A stretch of 64,000 bases of DNA, taken from NCBI GenBank assembly GCA_949987565.1, contig OX465107.1, positions 15,584,305 to 15,648,304 on the forward strand, in the 5' to 3' direction. Position 1 is the stretch's first letter. Each line of letters opens with the position of its first letter. This stretch comes from Luidia sarsii. Its lineage: Eukaryota; Echinodermata; Asteroidea; Paxillosida; Luidiidae. Both the position numbers and the translations under genes were made by a program. The notes beneath the pieces were generated by a model. The model saw only the letters and a program-made list of their open reading frames with translations. It had not been told where the DNA came from and made no database searches. Positions 1 through 12,449 of the stretch are shown here, piece by piece.

Positions 1-440
1 CGGGCCGGCTTTGACACAAGGCGCCGTACAGTAATGCCTTTTTTTTCAGCGGCCGTTCTCCACCTTTGCAGTATTCTTGTAACGCACTTTAAAACGGCTC
101 TCTGATCGCAAGTGCATCGATGTTGCCGCGCTCACAATGCCCCTAATTGCTTTAGGTTTGTGGGCGTCGTAGGATTTATATTCAATAAGATTATGGCCAG
201 CGGAGACCAATGAACAGTTACGTGGCTGCTCTAGAGGGCGCTCTTTATCCGTGTTTCGTGGGTGCAGGTCACTAAAATGATCGAGCTCCCACAGAACGCA
301 GTATTAGAACCCTTTCACTTTCAAGACAAACAGTTCCACACCGAATCGTTCTTGGCCGATTGGATTTTCTTCTAGTTACCCCAAGAAAAAAAATGCCCCA
401 ATGTCCCGCAAACGTGTAGCCGTCCAAAACCGAAATTCTG

Positions 441-785
441 CAAGGATTTCGGGAAGCACTCGATGTCCACAGATTTCCTTCTAATTTACACAGTTTGTAG
501 ATGGTCATGATAGAATCCTCATGTTGAAATCTTACGGTCTGGGATGCTGTACTTCTCTAGAAATCCTCACTCAAACATTGACAAATAGTTTATTACTCGC
601 AAGTCATCAATTATTTCTTACACTACAGAATGGTGCAAAAACCGTGACGGTTTTCTACCTTTTTTTACTTTCTCAGATCACCATTTGAGCTAAAACCTTC
701 GCAGTATTGCTTTTTTGGGATGTTTAATGGTATAACACACAAACTGTGGCAATCTTTTGACCTTTACCAATGTTGTATTGGACCT
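441..785 (+). repeat. TTAA-type MITE family, copy A (5' end decayed)
   Basis: This stretch matches, along most of its length, copies at 7028-7385, 10010-10363 and 57792-58158. Shared words include GATGTCCACAGATTTCC and TGTGGCAATCTTTTGACC. The right end reads GGACCT then TTAG, a decayed form of the GGGCCT/TTAA end seen in the intact copy. The left end cannot be placed precisely. The central palindrome around 584-615 is partly decayed. It is nonautonomous and has no coding capacity. Confidence 0.7.
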
Positions 786-2321
786 TTAGTGGTCCGAATT
801 ACACGCAAAATCAAACATTTAACCACATTATTGCCTTAAGCATCAACTATCCTACAATAAAGTGTGTCCATGCTGGAGGCTTAGACCCCAACGTGATAGA
901 GAACTGGTGCTTTCGAAGTGATTCGAAGTCAAGAACCACAAGTCCATGAATTCTACTAAGAAAGTGGGAGTTGCTTCCTGAAGCAAGTAAAGGTGCCGTC
1001 GCGACCTCATTCAATACCGTATACGTGCCGTAAACCTAACACGGTCCGATATTTACTCGGTGTTATTTTAATATAATATTAAAACCTATTCCCTTTTCCC
1101 CGCTTATTTACTATCGTTGGGTGTTCAATGATTCATCCACACGCACCTCTTGCCGGGAATCTACGGCGAAGAATCACGCCGCCCGAGATTGCCCGAGATT
1201 GTCCGAGTTTGCCCGACATTGCCCGATATTGCCCGACATTGCCCGATATTACCCGAGAACATTGCCCAATAAAGAGCGACTGTCCAGCTTTAACTTTCCC
1301 GGCGGCAGTGAGTCTTGTCACACGGCCCACTATACGAAGTTAATTGTTTTCCCTCCCTCCCTCTCATTCTCAGCGAAAGGTTGCTCGTCATTGACGGCCA
1401 TGCCATTGCCAGCCTATAGTTACTTCGTGCCCCGCTGAAATTTACTCCCTTTTCCCCCCGAGTGGAGCTTCGTGACCTAACACCGAATAAATACAGACGC
1501 CGGTGAATTTGGGGCGGGGGAGGACGATCACTCGATGGAGAAAAGTGGCCATTTCACTGACCGCCGTTGTGTTAGCACGCTGAGTGGTTCTGTGGGGGTG
1601 GGGGTGTGAGGTGTTTACGGTGGCCGCTAAGTGACACCCCAGCGTCACACGAGGCGTAACACAACTTTTCGACACTGGAGTGCTTCCATAAGGAAACCCA
1701 TCTCGGCAAGGCAAACATTCGAAATGAAAGGACTCCGACACTATCCAAATGCTGGCAGGTGCTTCAACTGCGGTGGCCGGCCCAGTGTCGGCTGTTTTTT
1801 TATTTTTATGAAGCACTGGAATGATCATGTTCGCCTTTCGGGTCCCCCAGCTACGCTCTAACCCATAGAACATATAATTTGTCACAACTAAAGCACAGGT
1901 AAAGTTAGTGACAGTGATATTTGTTGGTAATATGTGATATGATCGGCCGTCCCAGCTCAGGCAGCTCTGGTTTCTCCCCAAAATATTGATCCGAAACGGT
2001 TCCGGCATAAAGTGATACGATACTACCGAACGGAAGAGGTCAGCCGCAGGCGTCATTGGCTGCGCGTGCGAAAGGGGCAAGGTCACACTATGAGTCACAA
2101 CCAGTCTGTACACCCTGTAAAATCACCACGGAGTAACATCGCGTGGCCAAAAACGTTGTATAGCATAACATGGGTTCAAGAGGAGAATGAGTGTATGAAT
2201 TTGCAAGTTTCCAAAAGGAATGCACTCATTATGGCCGCCCATTACAGGTATCATGCACGTGTATACACATGCCACGTTGCTCATCGTCCTCTCGAACCTT
2301 TTTTTATGCGATCGGTATATA
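786..2321. other. No gene recognised
   Basis: Open frames here (for example 1442-2113 minus) have no recognisable domain and no codon-like composition. The only structured content is the short 10-bp array at 1181-1260. Confidence 0.5.
1181..1260 (+). repeat. 10-bp tandem array, consensus GCCCGANATT, 8 units
   Basis: Eight consecutive decamers of the form GCCCGAgATT, GCCCGAcATT or GCCCGAtATT run in strict 10-bp register, with a few substitutions in the third and last units. It is a small minisatellite. Short open frames crossing it are by-products. Confidence 0.85.
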
Positions 2322-2544
2322 CCGGTGTGACAGTCTAAAATGGGTGGCATGATCAAATGGGTGGGCTGCCATATATGGGCAATCGGGTTAGCGTAAAGGG
2401 CGCCCGCACGCGCTCAGTTCACCCACCCATCTTAGCACGCCGCCTATTTCGCCTATTTCAGCAGGTTGTCGCTACGTGCTCAGATGGGTGGTGACGTCAC
2501 CCACCCATTTTAGTACGGCCACCCACTTAAGATCGTGACACCGG
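2322..2544. repeat. Inverted-repeat element with CCGGTGT ends
   Basis: The left end (CCGGTGTGACAGTCTAAAAT, then GGGTGGC) is matched in reverse complement by the right end (GCCACCCACTTAAGATCGTG, then ACACCGG) with a few mismatches. Inside, ACCCACCCAT and ATGGGTGGTG segments form further hairpins, including a near-palindrome centred on TGACGTCA near 2500. It looks like a MITE or foldback element. No target duplication is obvious. Confidence 0.5.
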
Positions 2545-4483
2545 CCAACACGGTGTGGTTCCACTCGGAAATGTCTAACGTTTAATGTGATAGACGTTGG
2601 TCATCCATTAGGAATGAGGACAATCCATTATAGGAATGTTGGCCAGGAATTTCGTCAGTTGATACTGGTCAATATTTTTGTGAAAAAAGACCCCGTTGCC
2701 TGACATTTCATTTTTTTCAGTGAAAGAGCTGCAGAGGGAATCGGGTACCAGTGAAACTCCATTACACTGACGCTTATATGTGACCCCGTCCGTTTATTCG
2801 CAATATTCACCAATAAAAAGTTCCAAACAATAAAAATAATTATTGTTATAAAATGTGTTGATCTTGTATTTTTCAAATAGGCCTATTAACCCCCTTATAT
2901 TAATCAATGACACCTTAAAAGGAAACATTGTAAAGATGCTTTTTCTATAAAACTTTTAATTCATGTGCGTTTTCTATTTATCGATAGTCAACATTTACGT
3001 CAGATGATTTCCAAGTTTGACGGAAGTCTTAATATCCCTACGCCAGTACTCCGGTCTTCAGTCGGTTCACCGATGCAATGCAGCATCCGTACGGTCATGA
3101 GGTAAGCGTTTCCCCAGTATCGGTCCGAGTCATCACCGTAAATTAACGCACTGCAACGATTTCCATCAACTAACAGTAAAAACCTCTCTAGCTTTTGCAC
3201 TTACTCGTGGGCCATGCCTCGGCGAGTCCAAACTGCAGGGCAGTGACCAACCCAAAGTCTTTAAGATGGTCTAAGCTTTGACTTCGATAACCAGTCTGAT
3301 CAGGGGCCATTTCATAGAGGTGCTTCGGGACAAAAAGGTCATTATTCATAGGATCACCATGCCAACCAAACTTTCACTTTTGTTCCCTGATTAAGGAAAG
3401 AATACAATGGAATACAGGTCTAAGCCAATTGGCATCACTTTGCACTGTGGTTTTCAATCCTTTTAACGCAAGGAAGATTTTCCGTGCTGAGCAGATTTTC
3501 ACGGTTAAGCGGCCCTATGAAATTGGTCCCTGGTAATGATATGAATAAAGAACTTGCGAGTTCTTTGCATAATCATATTATTCTGTTCCTCGGGACAGAT
3601 TTGCGTAAATTGGTCTCTCAAAGAGAAATAAGGGAAGAAGCAACCGTGACTATTCAAAGTAGGAAGTAGGCCTATCCATGTTTTCTGTATACTTTCACGT
3701 GAACCTTCACCTCTATTAATGAATCACCGAATGGGGTATGATAATTATATGGGCTGATTACAAATTGATCTTGACACTCATTTGATATTAACCCATATCT
3801 GAGGAGTTACGGGATCTCCCGTATATAGGACGCAGAAAAGCTACAAACGCCGAGCCACGTGAAATTACGTGGGTTACCTTTAGGATTAGCGGTCTAAAAC
3901 GAACAAAAAAAGGCGGAGGAACATTATACGTGCAAGAGAAATTAGCGGCGTGATGTTCCTACTGTGGGAAATTTCAATCTTCTGAAGGGCGCCGCAAACG
4001 AGAGCTATCTGCTGAGCAAAAAATATTTTGTAACCACCACGTGAACAGAACGTGTGCTTTCATTGGCCAGTTGTTCCTTTTTTTGTTCAGCACGCATAGC
4101 TGAAGTGGCCGCACACGTTGAGTTTTCATCCATGATTAATAGGAAAGATGTTGGTCTCAAGTCCTCTTGAGGCAGAAATCTCACCAAAAATTCAGCGCAC
4201 GCGGTGAGTTACGTGCTGAGCTAATTACGGCCTGGAGAGATTTTTCGCTCAGCAGATAGCACTCGTGTGCGGCGGCCTTTAGGTTCAAAGGATGTTGCTG
4301 CGTCATTCATTCTGCATTCCTTTTATGATTTTGCGACATAGTCCACATTCACGGTCAGCGTGAACTGGAGAAAATTGAACAAAGTCGCTCAGCTATTGAA
4401 GAGAGAAAAATCCATAGCCTTTGGCTGATAATGTGTCAAATGAGACTTGAAGTTTGTCATGGTGAGGATAGCAGAAGGAGTAG
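2545..4483. other. No gene recognised
   Basis: AT-rich sequence with only short, domain-free open frames. No RNA gene or clear repeat was seen. Confidence 0.45.
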
Positions 4484-4580
4484 GTTTGCGGTGACACCAT
4501 GTAAAATGTATCTTTTGTGAGTAAGTGTGGTTCTGAAAAGAACCGGAGGAACTCGAAGTTCACATGGTGTCACCGCAAAC
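4484..4580. repeat. Hairpin element with histone stem-loop-like core, copy 1
   Basis: A 97-bp element bounded by a perfect 19-bp terminal inverted repeat: GTTTGCGGTGACACCATGT at 4484-4502, and its complement at 4562-4580. On the minus strand the interior carries GGTTCTTTTCAGAACC (4529-4544). This is a perfect 6-bp stem with a four-base loop, and it fits the histone-mRNA 3' stem-loop consensus GGYYCTTTTNARRRCC with paired substitutions. Related copies are at 43285-43406, 54415-54560 and 60735-60803. Confidence 0.75.
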
Positions 4581-5339
4581 CATGGTGTCAACCTCTTTGC
4601 TATCTATTTGTCAGTATATCAGTAGCTTTAAGACACTAGGCAAGGAGAGTAAATGTGCTTTGACATGGTATTCATGCAATCATAGAATAGTGTACATAAT
4701 TTGTCGATGGTTTTGTAGACAGTGGATGCATGGAGAGAGGGCCACGCATGAAGGGTTGGAACAAAATGCTATGGCACACAAGTCATTGGCACACCGTCAA
4801 ATAATTAAAGCTCCTACTCAGTGGACGAAATCAGCAACCATTTCGAGTCGAAGGTTGCCGAAGATGAAATGATAGAATTTCGTGCCCGGGTTTTTAGTTT
4901 TCACTCGTCGCTAACGAGCGCGTAATTTGGATGAATGACAATTAAACATAATAGGCCTATTGATGGCAGGCTTTCTGTTGAAATATGACGGACGATGATG
5001 TGTCAAGCAAGCGCCATCTTCCAGGAAGAGTAATTACAATCTTACTAGGATTCCTGCTTTGATCAATGGGGGGGGGGGGTGTGGTATTTTCGCAGTGAAT
5101 CACGGAACCCCGCCCTGATGGATCATTTCATCCTTCCAAAATAAAAATAAAAATATTATCAATTAACCGCGCAATTTTAGGAAATTCTGTTTTTGAAACG
5201 CTCAGACATTTCGGCGCTTGCAAAACTCGACTTGGCCGTTGAAACCATCCATGAGTGAACTGAGTGGGTTGGTGCATTAGAGTGATGTATTTATCATCAC
5301 CTTGAAGCTTGTTGGGACTTATATCTTGTAGCACAGTCT
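4581..5339. other. No gene recognised
   Basis: Short open frames only, with no domain signature. A 10-base G run lies near 5070. Confidence 0.4.
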
Positions 5340-5500
5340 TGAGTTTGGTGAATCTCAATTTATTTTCCGATCGAGGGCCTTACGTTTCGATCTTTCGTGC
5401 CAGGTCAGGAAAGGACCTGCCACGGTCGAAACGTCAGTCCCTTTACATTTTGTGTGTAATTTACATTTTGGTCGGTAAGCCGTTTTCAAGATTTTTGTAT
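5340..5500. repeat. ACGTTTCGATCC hairpin repeat family, copy
   Basis: Contains GAGGGCCTTACGTTTCGATC followed about 30 bases later by its imperfect complement GGTCGAAACGTCAGTCCC. It ends with the family's tail-like AAGCCGTTTTCAAGATTTTTGTAT. The same arrangement occurs at 22095-22135, 28640-28800, 35351-35498, 43975-44060 and 52985-53050. Confidence 0.6.
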
Positions 5501-7027
5501 CATTCTAAAAGTTACATTTTCGGAATATTCAATTTGATTCTGATGAAGCTTTACTGGGCGGGGATTTCAGCCCTAAATATAGGTGTTTTGTGTGATCAAT
5601 GTCCCTAGTAATAGTTCAACTTCATGATTTAATTCACGCGTTTGAATATATCGGCATAATTTTAGAAAGGATATTTCATTAACCATTCAGTTTAGCGGGG
5701 CCACCGATATCCCGTGAGACGGAAAAAAAATCGTATACACTGTACAAAGAACTCATTTCGGTTCAAGATGTTTATTTATTTAGTTTCTTAAAAGCTGACT
5801 TTCATCAGCTGTTTGTATAAGGGATGATTCTAAGGACCCCTTCAACAACTCACTGCGAAACAGACCATTTTTACTGGCAGTATGTGAGCTTTCTTTCAAT
5901 GGAAATGCGTTCTGTCTAAGGCATACGTACTGCTAGTCTGCATGACTCTAAGAGTAAGACCAGTGCGCGAACGATAACTTACACCAACTCATTATAATAC
6001 TTAACAGGACTTTGCTTTGAAGCACACATTATTGTAAGGGATTTTTATTTCGGGGAAGGGTAAGAACCATATCCCAAATCGCACATGAAATTGATTCAAA
6101 TAGTGTCGGCGGACAACGGATAGTTGTCAGTTTGTTCTTGACGAAACACATTCCAGCAGAGCGTTGTGGTAACTGCAGAACGTATACAGGACGTACATTG
6201 CTAAATATTCTCAACCAATATTTATGTCGATCAACCTTGGTCACAGAATCAACTGAATTTAAAGGCCAATTAAAAAAATTGGATCGTGTTGCTGAGAATC
6301 GAACTCCCAACACTACAGGAAAAAGCAAGCGAAGTATTTGACAGACGATTTCGCTCCGAACATTTTGGCCTATTTTTGTTTACTTCCTTTGAATTTTTTT
6401 CACGACACTACACCCATCTTGTATTGATATCGCTTTCATAATTTCACTTGTAATGCTTTTAAAATCGATAAGATTCTGTGCATGCATTAGTAACGTTAGA
6501 TTAAAGGGTCTCTGCAATAGATATAAGGTCTAATAGTCAATCTCATTTTTTGCTGTCATCTAGAAATATGAAATGTGCAAACATATTGGCAAGCTTCTTT
6601 TTCTTAGTTAGTGGAGTCAGATATTTGTCATCTTTTTTACCTTTCAAAATATTCTGAAAAATATGAGGGCGCTATTGTAATGTCATGTCAGGAACCCACA
6701 GTTTAAAGAACATAAGAAAAACATTACCTTTCAAACTGCACATCAATCCCTCTCGATTAGGTCTGATTGAAAAACTCCTTGATTAAAAACCAGAAATTCT
6801 CAGAAACCTGTGTACACAACCAATTGGGTTTCCGTTGCATGATCCTGTGATGACATGTCAAATTTGCTCATGAATTTTGAAATTCTCATCAGCATAAAAA
6901 CTGAAAACTTGTAAATACATTCCCAGAACGAGTGTGAAAAAAACCCAGTTTGATCGTTAGCGACATTGCAAAACAATTCTGTAGCATGGATTTGAGTCAT
7001 AGAATATTTATTGCAAAGACCCTTTAA
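5501..7027. other. No gene recognised
   Basis: AT-rich, with only short overlapping open frames (near 6029-6341 and 6800-7000) that show no domain. No RNA gene was seen. Confidence 0.45.
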
Positions 7028-7385
7028 AGGCCCAATACATCACTGGGAAGATCAGGAAACATTGATGTCCACAGATTTCCTTCTAATTTTTGCAGTTTAT
7101 AGATGGTCATGATAAAATCCTCATGTTGAAATCTTACGGTCTGGGATGCTGTAATTCTCGAGAAATATTCACTCAAACATCGACAAATAGTTTATTACTG
7201 GCGAGTAATAAAGTATTTCTTACACAACGGTGCGAAAACCGTGACGGTTTTTTGCCTTTTTCTACTTTATCAGATTACCATTTTGAGCTAAAACCTTCGC
7301 AGGGTTTCTTGTTTGGAATGTTTAATGGTTTAACACACAAACAGTGGCAATCTTTTGACCTTTACCGGTGTTGTATATAGGGCCT
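7028..7385 (+). repeat. TTAA-type MITE family, copy B
   Basis: Begins with AGGCCCAATAC directly after a TTAA (7024-7027) and ends with GGGCCT before ATAA, so the right target copy has changed by one base. The central palindrome consensus of 32 bp lies at 7186-7217 with two mismatches. It lies downstream of the Kunitz gene stop codon. A possible AATAAA poly(A) signal for that gene on the minus strand is at 7397-7402, just outside the element. Confidence 0.85.
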
Positions 7386-7589
7386 ATAATGGTGGCTTTA
7401 TTAAGTAAATCATAATAGGCAGTGCTGTTTTAATGAGTGCATATTTTAGCTGATTTCAAGTTGCTGTCTTTCTCTATAATGTGTTGGCACGAATAAATAA
7501 AGTAAAACGCACTAAACTATGCAGTTGCCCGTTCACGTGATGTTCGTGTCAGCACTCCTAAGATATCACGCGGGTCTCTGGCTGTCGTC

Positions 7590-7936
7590 CTATAGGTATT
7601 CCTCGCCCCTCCATTGGGTACTGGGCACATGCACTCGGATGGGCACTTGTCTTTTCGAGCGGCCTTGCAGAAACTGCAAATCCGGCAGTGAAAATCCTTG
7701 GTCGTAAGGATATTCTTCGCGGGGGAAAGGGAAGGCGAGGTTGTCTTCGTTGCCGTTAGGCCCGGGTTCCTCACGTTCACACTTGTCGATGCAGTCCTCG
7801 GCGCTGGCAAAGTTGTTGGCGTTGCCGCCGCATCCTCCGTACGTGAATTTGACGCACTGCTCCAGGTCGGCGTCGAAGCCCCATCTGGACATTCTGGCAC
7901 GACACCGGCCGGAGTCCAGTGGCTGCAAGCACTTGT
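7590..7936 (-). CDS. Kunitz gene exon 2 (Kunitz domain and tail)
   Basis: Acceptor TATTCAG lies just above 7936. The split codon G/AC gives Asp before the first Kunitz cysteine. The domain motifs FTYGGCGGNANNF and the final CIDKC are present. Starting a Kunitz exon in phase 1 just before the first cysteine is common in this family, which supports the boundary. Confidence 0.9.
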
Positions 7937-10900
7937 CTGAATATCCATGGAGGAGGAGAAGGAGGAGGGAGAGGAGGGGAGGGGAAGCAGGAGTAGGAGA
8001 ATGAGGAAGAAGAAGAAGGAGAAAAATAAGAAAAGGGAGGTGGAGGTGGAGGGGAGGGAAGGAGAGAGGAGAAGGAGGAGCAGGTGGAAGAAGAGCAGGA
8101 GGAAGAGGAGGGGAAGAGGAAGAAGAAGAAGAAGAAGGAGGAGGATGAGGAGGAGGAAGAGGAAGAAGAAGAAAAAGAAGAAGAAGAAGAAGAAGAAGAT
8201 AATTATAATATTCGAAAAATCATAATGTTAGGCCAGGAGCCTGGGTCGCGCTCCCCCCAGTGGTCAAAATAGACACACCACTGAACGGGAGAACGGTGGA
8301 AAGAACAAAATGGTTGAACAGGTTTCGCCGTGGTCAGCTCAATGTTTGAATATCCCACAGCCCAACATAACAATACAAAAAAGCACCCTTTTTTCAATAT
8401 AATGTAAAAACATATGCACTTTGGTTATACAAATGTGAACTAAACAGGTAGTATAAAGGAATAGAGACGAATACTACTATCCAACAGTAAACTGGAGGGA
8501 AAACATCATAACAGTTTTTTGTTCTTTTTTTGCTGATCGAACTTTGCATGTCGGGGATACCACGGTGTTTTGGTTGAAGTATCATGCATAATTATACACA
8601 ATGTGCATTTGCTCATGCATTATTCATACATTGTATACTGTACAATGTGCAAGTATGTAGATAATTCGATGTCCAAGTTCATTCTTAACTTCACTATTAG
8701 TATTAACAAAGCATTTAATGTAAGCCTAAGCACTATGCAAAGCTAACTACCTTGAACTTGACTAAGTCAAAGTATACTGGCAAGTTACATTCCTGTCATC
8801 CAACTTATCCACCTTAAGGTTGACATTCTCAAATTTTGACTTACAGGCTTCACAAGAGAGAACATGTAATTCCGTTACCAGGGTAATTCCGTTACCATGT
8901 AATTCCGTTACTAGTGTTTTCATAGGAAAGGGTTAAAATATTTATTAATTTGGTGTTAGGGGGTTTTAAGGAAACAAATGAAGGCAGATAATTTACAATT
9001 ACAAAATACCTGCATAACTACAAAGAATACATAGGAATTAGTTCAGGGATAAGTGATTTATTGATTTTTCATTAAATTGGGCCATGTTTTCAATTCTCAA
9101 GCCTAAAAAATGCCCGAAGTTCAAACTTAGATTTCAGAAAAACTATTCAGCTTTCAGGTTCAGATGTTGTCTACTTAAAACATATGCTATATTTGTATTT
9201 GACAAACTGTCAAATAACCCATTTTTGCCTCTTCTCATACGGAATTGCCCATATACACTATAATTAATCCGTCGCTTATTAAATCTGTGCCTGACGAGGC
9301 GGATGATTTAATATCGAAGGCAGAGATGGCCGGCCACCTCAATTTTTTTCCCGCTCAGAATGTGACATCCCCCCAACCCCCCACCACTTCTCCCCTCCGT
9401 GGCCGTGCCGTGCCAACACACCCCTGTCTAGGTCAGAGGTCGGAATTTTTAAGGGGAGCGGCCTTTCCACAAAATAGAGATGCATCTGCATCTCCACGAA
9501 GCTTCACATGTGTGTCCATTTTCTGATGCCTCTTTCCGTACCAAATGTAAGGCAAGTATTAATTTTTGGAGGAATATCGTACCGAAATTTTGCTTTCAAT
9601 CGAAGAAATGCACAACAAATTGACTGGGATTTTTTTTGAACAATTTCGGAAAACAAATGGCAAAGAAAACTTCATTGGACCACTGTGCTTGAACTCGAGA
9701 TCTTTGGTTTAACCTACCAGCGCTCTTTCCACCTGAGCTATTCAGCCGCATACATTGCTAAAAGGACAACAATCTTTGCCACTGAGAAACGTTTAACTAT
9801 TGTTTACTTTGGCTTTCACAAAAACAAGAAAATTGTGAACGTGATTTTAATGTGTTGAAAAATCACGATGACACTAAACAGGGAACTAAACGGGCAATTG
9901 GGAAATGAATTCTTGATCTCCGTCCAATCCATATGGAAAATAAGATGAAGGAAATTGTGGCCTTTTGAGCAAGTGGTGCTAAACAAAACCCGAAGATAAA
10001 ACCTATTGTAGGCCCAATGCAACATTGGGAAGATCGGAAACATCGATGACCACAAATTTCCTTCTAATTTACACAGTTTGTAGATGGTCAGTTAGAATCC
10101 TCATGATGAATTCTTAAGATCTTGGATGCTGTACTTTTTGAAAAATCTTCACTAAAACATCGACAAATAGTTTATTAATCGCGAGTAATAAACTATTTCT
10201 TACACTATAGAACGGTGCGAAAACCGTGACTTTTTTTGCCTTTTTCTTCTTTCTCAGATTATATACCATTTGAGCTAAAACCTTCGCAGGATTAGGAATG
10301 TTTAATGGTTTAACGCACAAACTGTGGCATTCTTTTGACTTTTACCAATCCTGTACAGGGCCTTTAAAGCACATTCGTGTCAGTGGCGACCGGGCGAGAG
10401 GCGGGCCGACCTGCTCGTCTGAATACTGTTGGTGTTTTTTCCGTCCCCTCTCATTGAATAATAATTGTTGTGAATCTTTGCAAGTGAGATTAACACCTGT
10501 ATTCACTGAAGCGCCCAACAAGTCTCGGGTTTAAAGTCGTCCTATATAGGTCACGTGCAGTTTCAAAAACAGTACACAAACGAAATCTCGCATTCGTGCT
10601 GCTCATGGTTTTCTGAAATGTTGTGAAGTTTCGTCTGGAACGCTTCCACCGTGCACCAGACATGTATCCTAATCTAACGAAAGGCACCATAAAGGGCACC
10701 GTAGTTGAAGCTGAGCTAGTTAAAATATGAACCATCAAGCAATCGTTCCAGACAACACCAATCGAATTCGACTATAGGCGTCACGTCTCTCTCGTTCCTT
10801 TCATGGTATAAATCCGAGAATTAAGAATTCAAATGGAGAAGACCACTTTGTGTCATACTCTGAAGTTAACCACTTTTAGACAGATCAAGTGGTTTAAATG

Positions 10901-11613
10901 ACAGATCACAAAGACTGTTTGGCCATTGTTTGACAGTTCTGTATTAGAAGTACTATAACCGTGGGTTATATGCAACTAACGAATGAAGATACTCGGAGAC
11001 AACGTTGTACTTGGAGTGGTGTGGTTTATTCAGGTGGATGCGATGTCTGTCTGATTCTCCATTCAGCAGGGCTTATATATACATTTTATGAACATTACTA
11101 ACATATGCAAATATCACAGGAGTTTATTGCCTTATTATGAACTGCTTAACAGTCACTTGCATAATCATATACAATAGGCCCTAAAAGGATGTGTTTGGTC
11201 CACTATTGGTCTTGGGCAGGGCTAGGCAAATGAGTAAAGGTGGCTTTCCGTGAACTGACTCACTGTGGCAAAGTTCCGGTCCAGCCCAGTGTCCGCACTC
11301 CTCGGACAAGTCTCACTTCTAGGAAAGGGGTCTTGCCCCTTCAAGGCCAACTCACCACAGTTACACATACAGTACATGCACACAAGCATGGTGTTCTATC
11401 ATGGTGATAGTACCGCATCGTGGAGTTGAACGGTATAGGGTCGATGAACGGTTTTTTGCAGTTTCTGAAAGGGCTGTTTTAATACGAAATTGTAGGGTCG
11501 GTTTATGCAGGGATATATACTCCAACAGTGCTCTTACCTTGCTTGTAATCGGCACCGAAAACGCCCACGCCGAGTAACACCGAGCACCAAAACACCAAGC
11601 CTACGCCCGCCAT
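7590..11613 (-). CDS. Secreted single Kunitz-domain protein (two coding exons)
   Basis: Spliced gene with exon 1 at 11538-11613 and exon 2 at 7590-7936, joined phase 1 to phase 1, giving 140 residues. Residues 1-20 form a hydrophobic signal peptide, so the product should be secreted. Residues about 28-78 form one Kunitz/BPTI domain whose six cysteines keep the canonical spacing 8-15-7-12-3. The residue after the second cysteine (P1) is Arg in CRAR, which in this family favours trypsin-like serine proteases. A ~60-residue tail without recognised domain follows and ends at TAG (7590-7592). The ATG lies in AAAATGG, a good context. The 3.6-kb intron holds a SINE, a MITE and a purine array. Inhibition of serine proteases is inferred from family. 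A cysteine-rich alternative frame overlaps the tail (see findings), so the C-terminus is the least certain part. Confidence 0.88.
7947..8203 (+). repeat. Purine tract (GGA/GAA-rich) microsatellite
   Basis: About 250 bases of almost pure A and G on the plus strand, mostly GGA and GAA triplets. It starts about ten bases from the Kunitz exon 2 acceptor, so on the gene strand it is a long polypyrimidine tract directly before the AG. Lysine- and glutamate-rich open frames across it are repeat translations. Confidence 0.9.
8204..9609. other. Kunitz intron, no gene recognised
   Basis: Intron sequence. A short three-copy tandem of GTAATTCCGTTACCA-like units lies at about 8863-8915. No other feature is supported. 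Confidence 0.45.
9610..9755 (-). repeat. tRNA-derived SINE-like element, copy 1
   Basis: On the minus strand it carries a box-A-like TAGCTCAGGTGGAAAGAGCG and a degraded box-B-like region (GAGTTCAAGCA), followed by the family tail AGTTTTCTTTGCCA. The sequence is degenerate compared with the copy at 56925-57062. It lies in the Kunitz intron. Confidence 0.7.
10010..10363 (+). repeat. TTAA-type MITE family, copy C
   Basis: Runs from AGGCCCAATGC to CAGGGCCT and is followed by TTAA (10364-10367). The left TTAA is lost. The central 32-bp palindrome at 10166-10197 has a single mismatched pair. Located in the Kunitz intron. Confidence 0.85.
10364..11537. other. Kunitz intron, no gene recognised
   Basis: Short open frames near 10490-10738 and 11361-11555 show no domain. 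The sequence 10985-11350 has the look of an old interspersed repeat but nothing diagnostic. Confidence 0.4.
11538..11613 (-). CDS. Kunitz gene exon 1 (signal peptide)
   Basis: Starts at ATG (11613-11611) and encodes about 25 residues with the core GLVFWCSVLLGVGVFG, a typical signal peptide. It is followed by the donor AAG/GTAAGAG (intron begins at 11537). It ends in phase 1, matching exon 2. A TATATA-like stretch near 11838-11843 on the minus strand could be a TATA box, but this is weak. Confidence 0.85.
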
Positions 11614-12449
11614 TTTTGTTTTATAGAACTGTCTGACAAGTTGGAGCGCAGCACGGGAGGAAGTGCCAGGGAAGACCACGGTTTGAGTCGACAGACAGTC
11701 ACAGCTGAGGTTCACTGTCCTGACACCGGAGGAAGAATGAAATTCTCTGCCCCAGAATGCGGGGATTTTATCTGGCCGGTTTAGAAACCCGCCCACACGA
11801 TTGACCAATGGGGCGACACACGATATCATAAAAATGCCATATATGTACGTCGGCGGTGGTTGTCGCGCATGAGCGGGGCGAGGGGGGGGGGGGTTGGGGC
11901 TAAACTTGAACGTCTGCCAGTTTTTTCTTCTTCTGGAAATGCCAGCCGCATTTCACGCCCTCCGGGCCTGGCTTATTAATTATGAAGACTTGGGGGGAAC
12001 AAATACAAAATTATGCCGTCTCCAATTGGTTCGCCAATTGCCAATTGGAGCGAATAACCTTTGGCTTCCCGCGTTCTGGACGTAAACAACCCGGCAAAGG
12101 CCGGGTATCGGTACAAAGGGGATCTATCAGTAAGTTGCAAAGCAAAGCATTGCATCTCGTGCACATCAGAGATCAGCAGTGATTCTGAGTCTTCATGGCT
12201 GAAGGCTTTCGACAGTGTAGACAGTCGGAGTATATAGTATGTTTATCTAACTTTATTCATAGCAACATCTTAAATCATTAGCCTGCATTATATCCAGCTG
12301 TTTTGCCCCCTGGCAAATACCCAACACTGTTGGTGCTATCATGTTAGTTGTGGGTGTACTTTAAACCTCGGCTCTCCGAAAATTAACATTGAGTATTATT
12401 GGTAACGCCTGGTTTCACGTGGTATTTTCCCAAATGAAAATACAAAGAT
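11614..12449. other. Upstream of Kunitz gene, no gene recognised
   Basis: The first ~200 bases presumably include the 5' UTR and promoter of the Kunitz gene. A poly-G run is at about 11880. No other feature is supported. Confidence 0.4.

Noticed and set aside
1442..2113. 223-residue minus-strand frame
   Set aside because: No recognised domain, unlikely composition, no splice support and no neighbouring exons.
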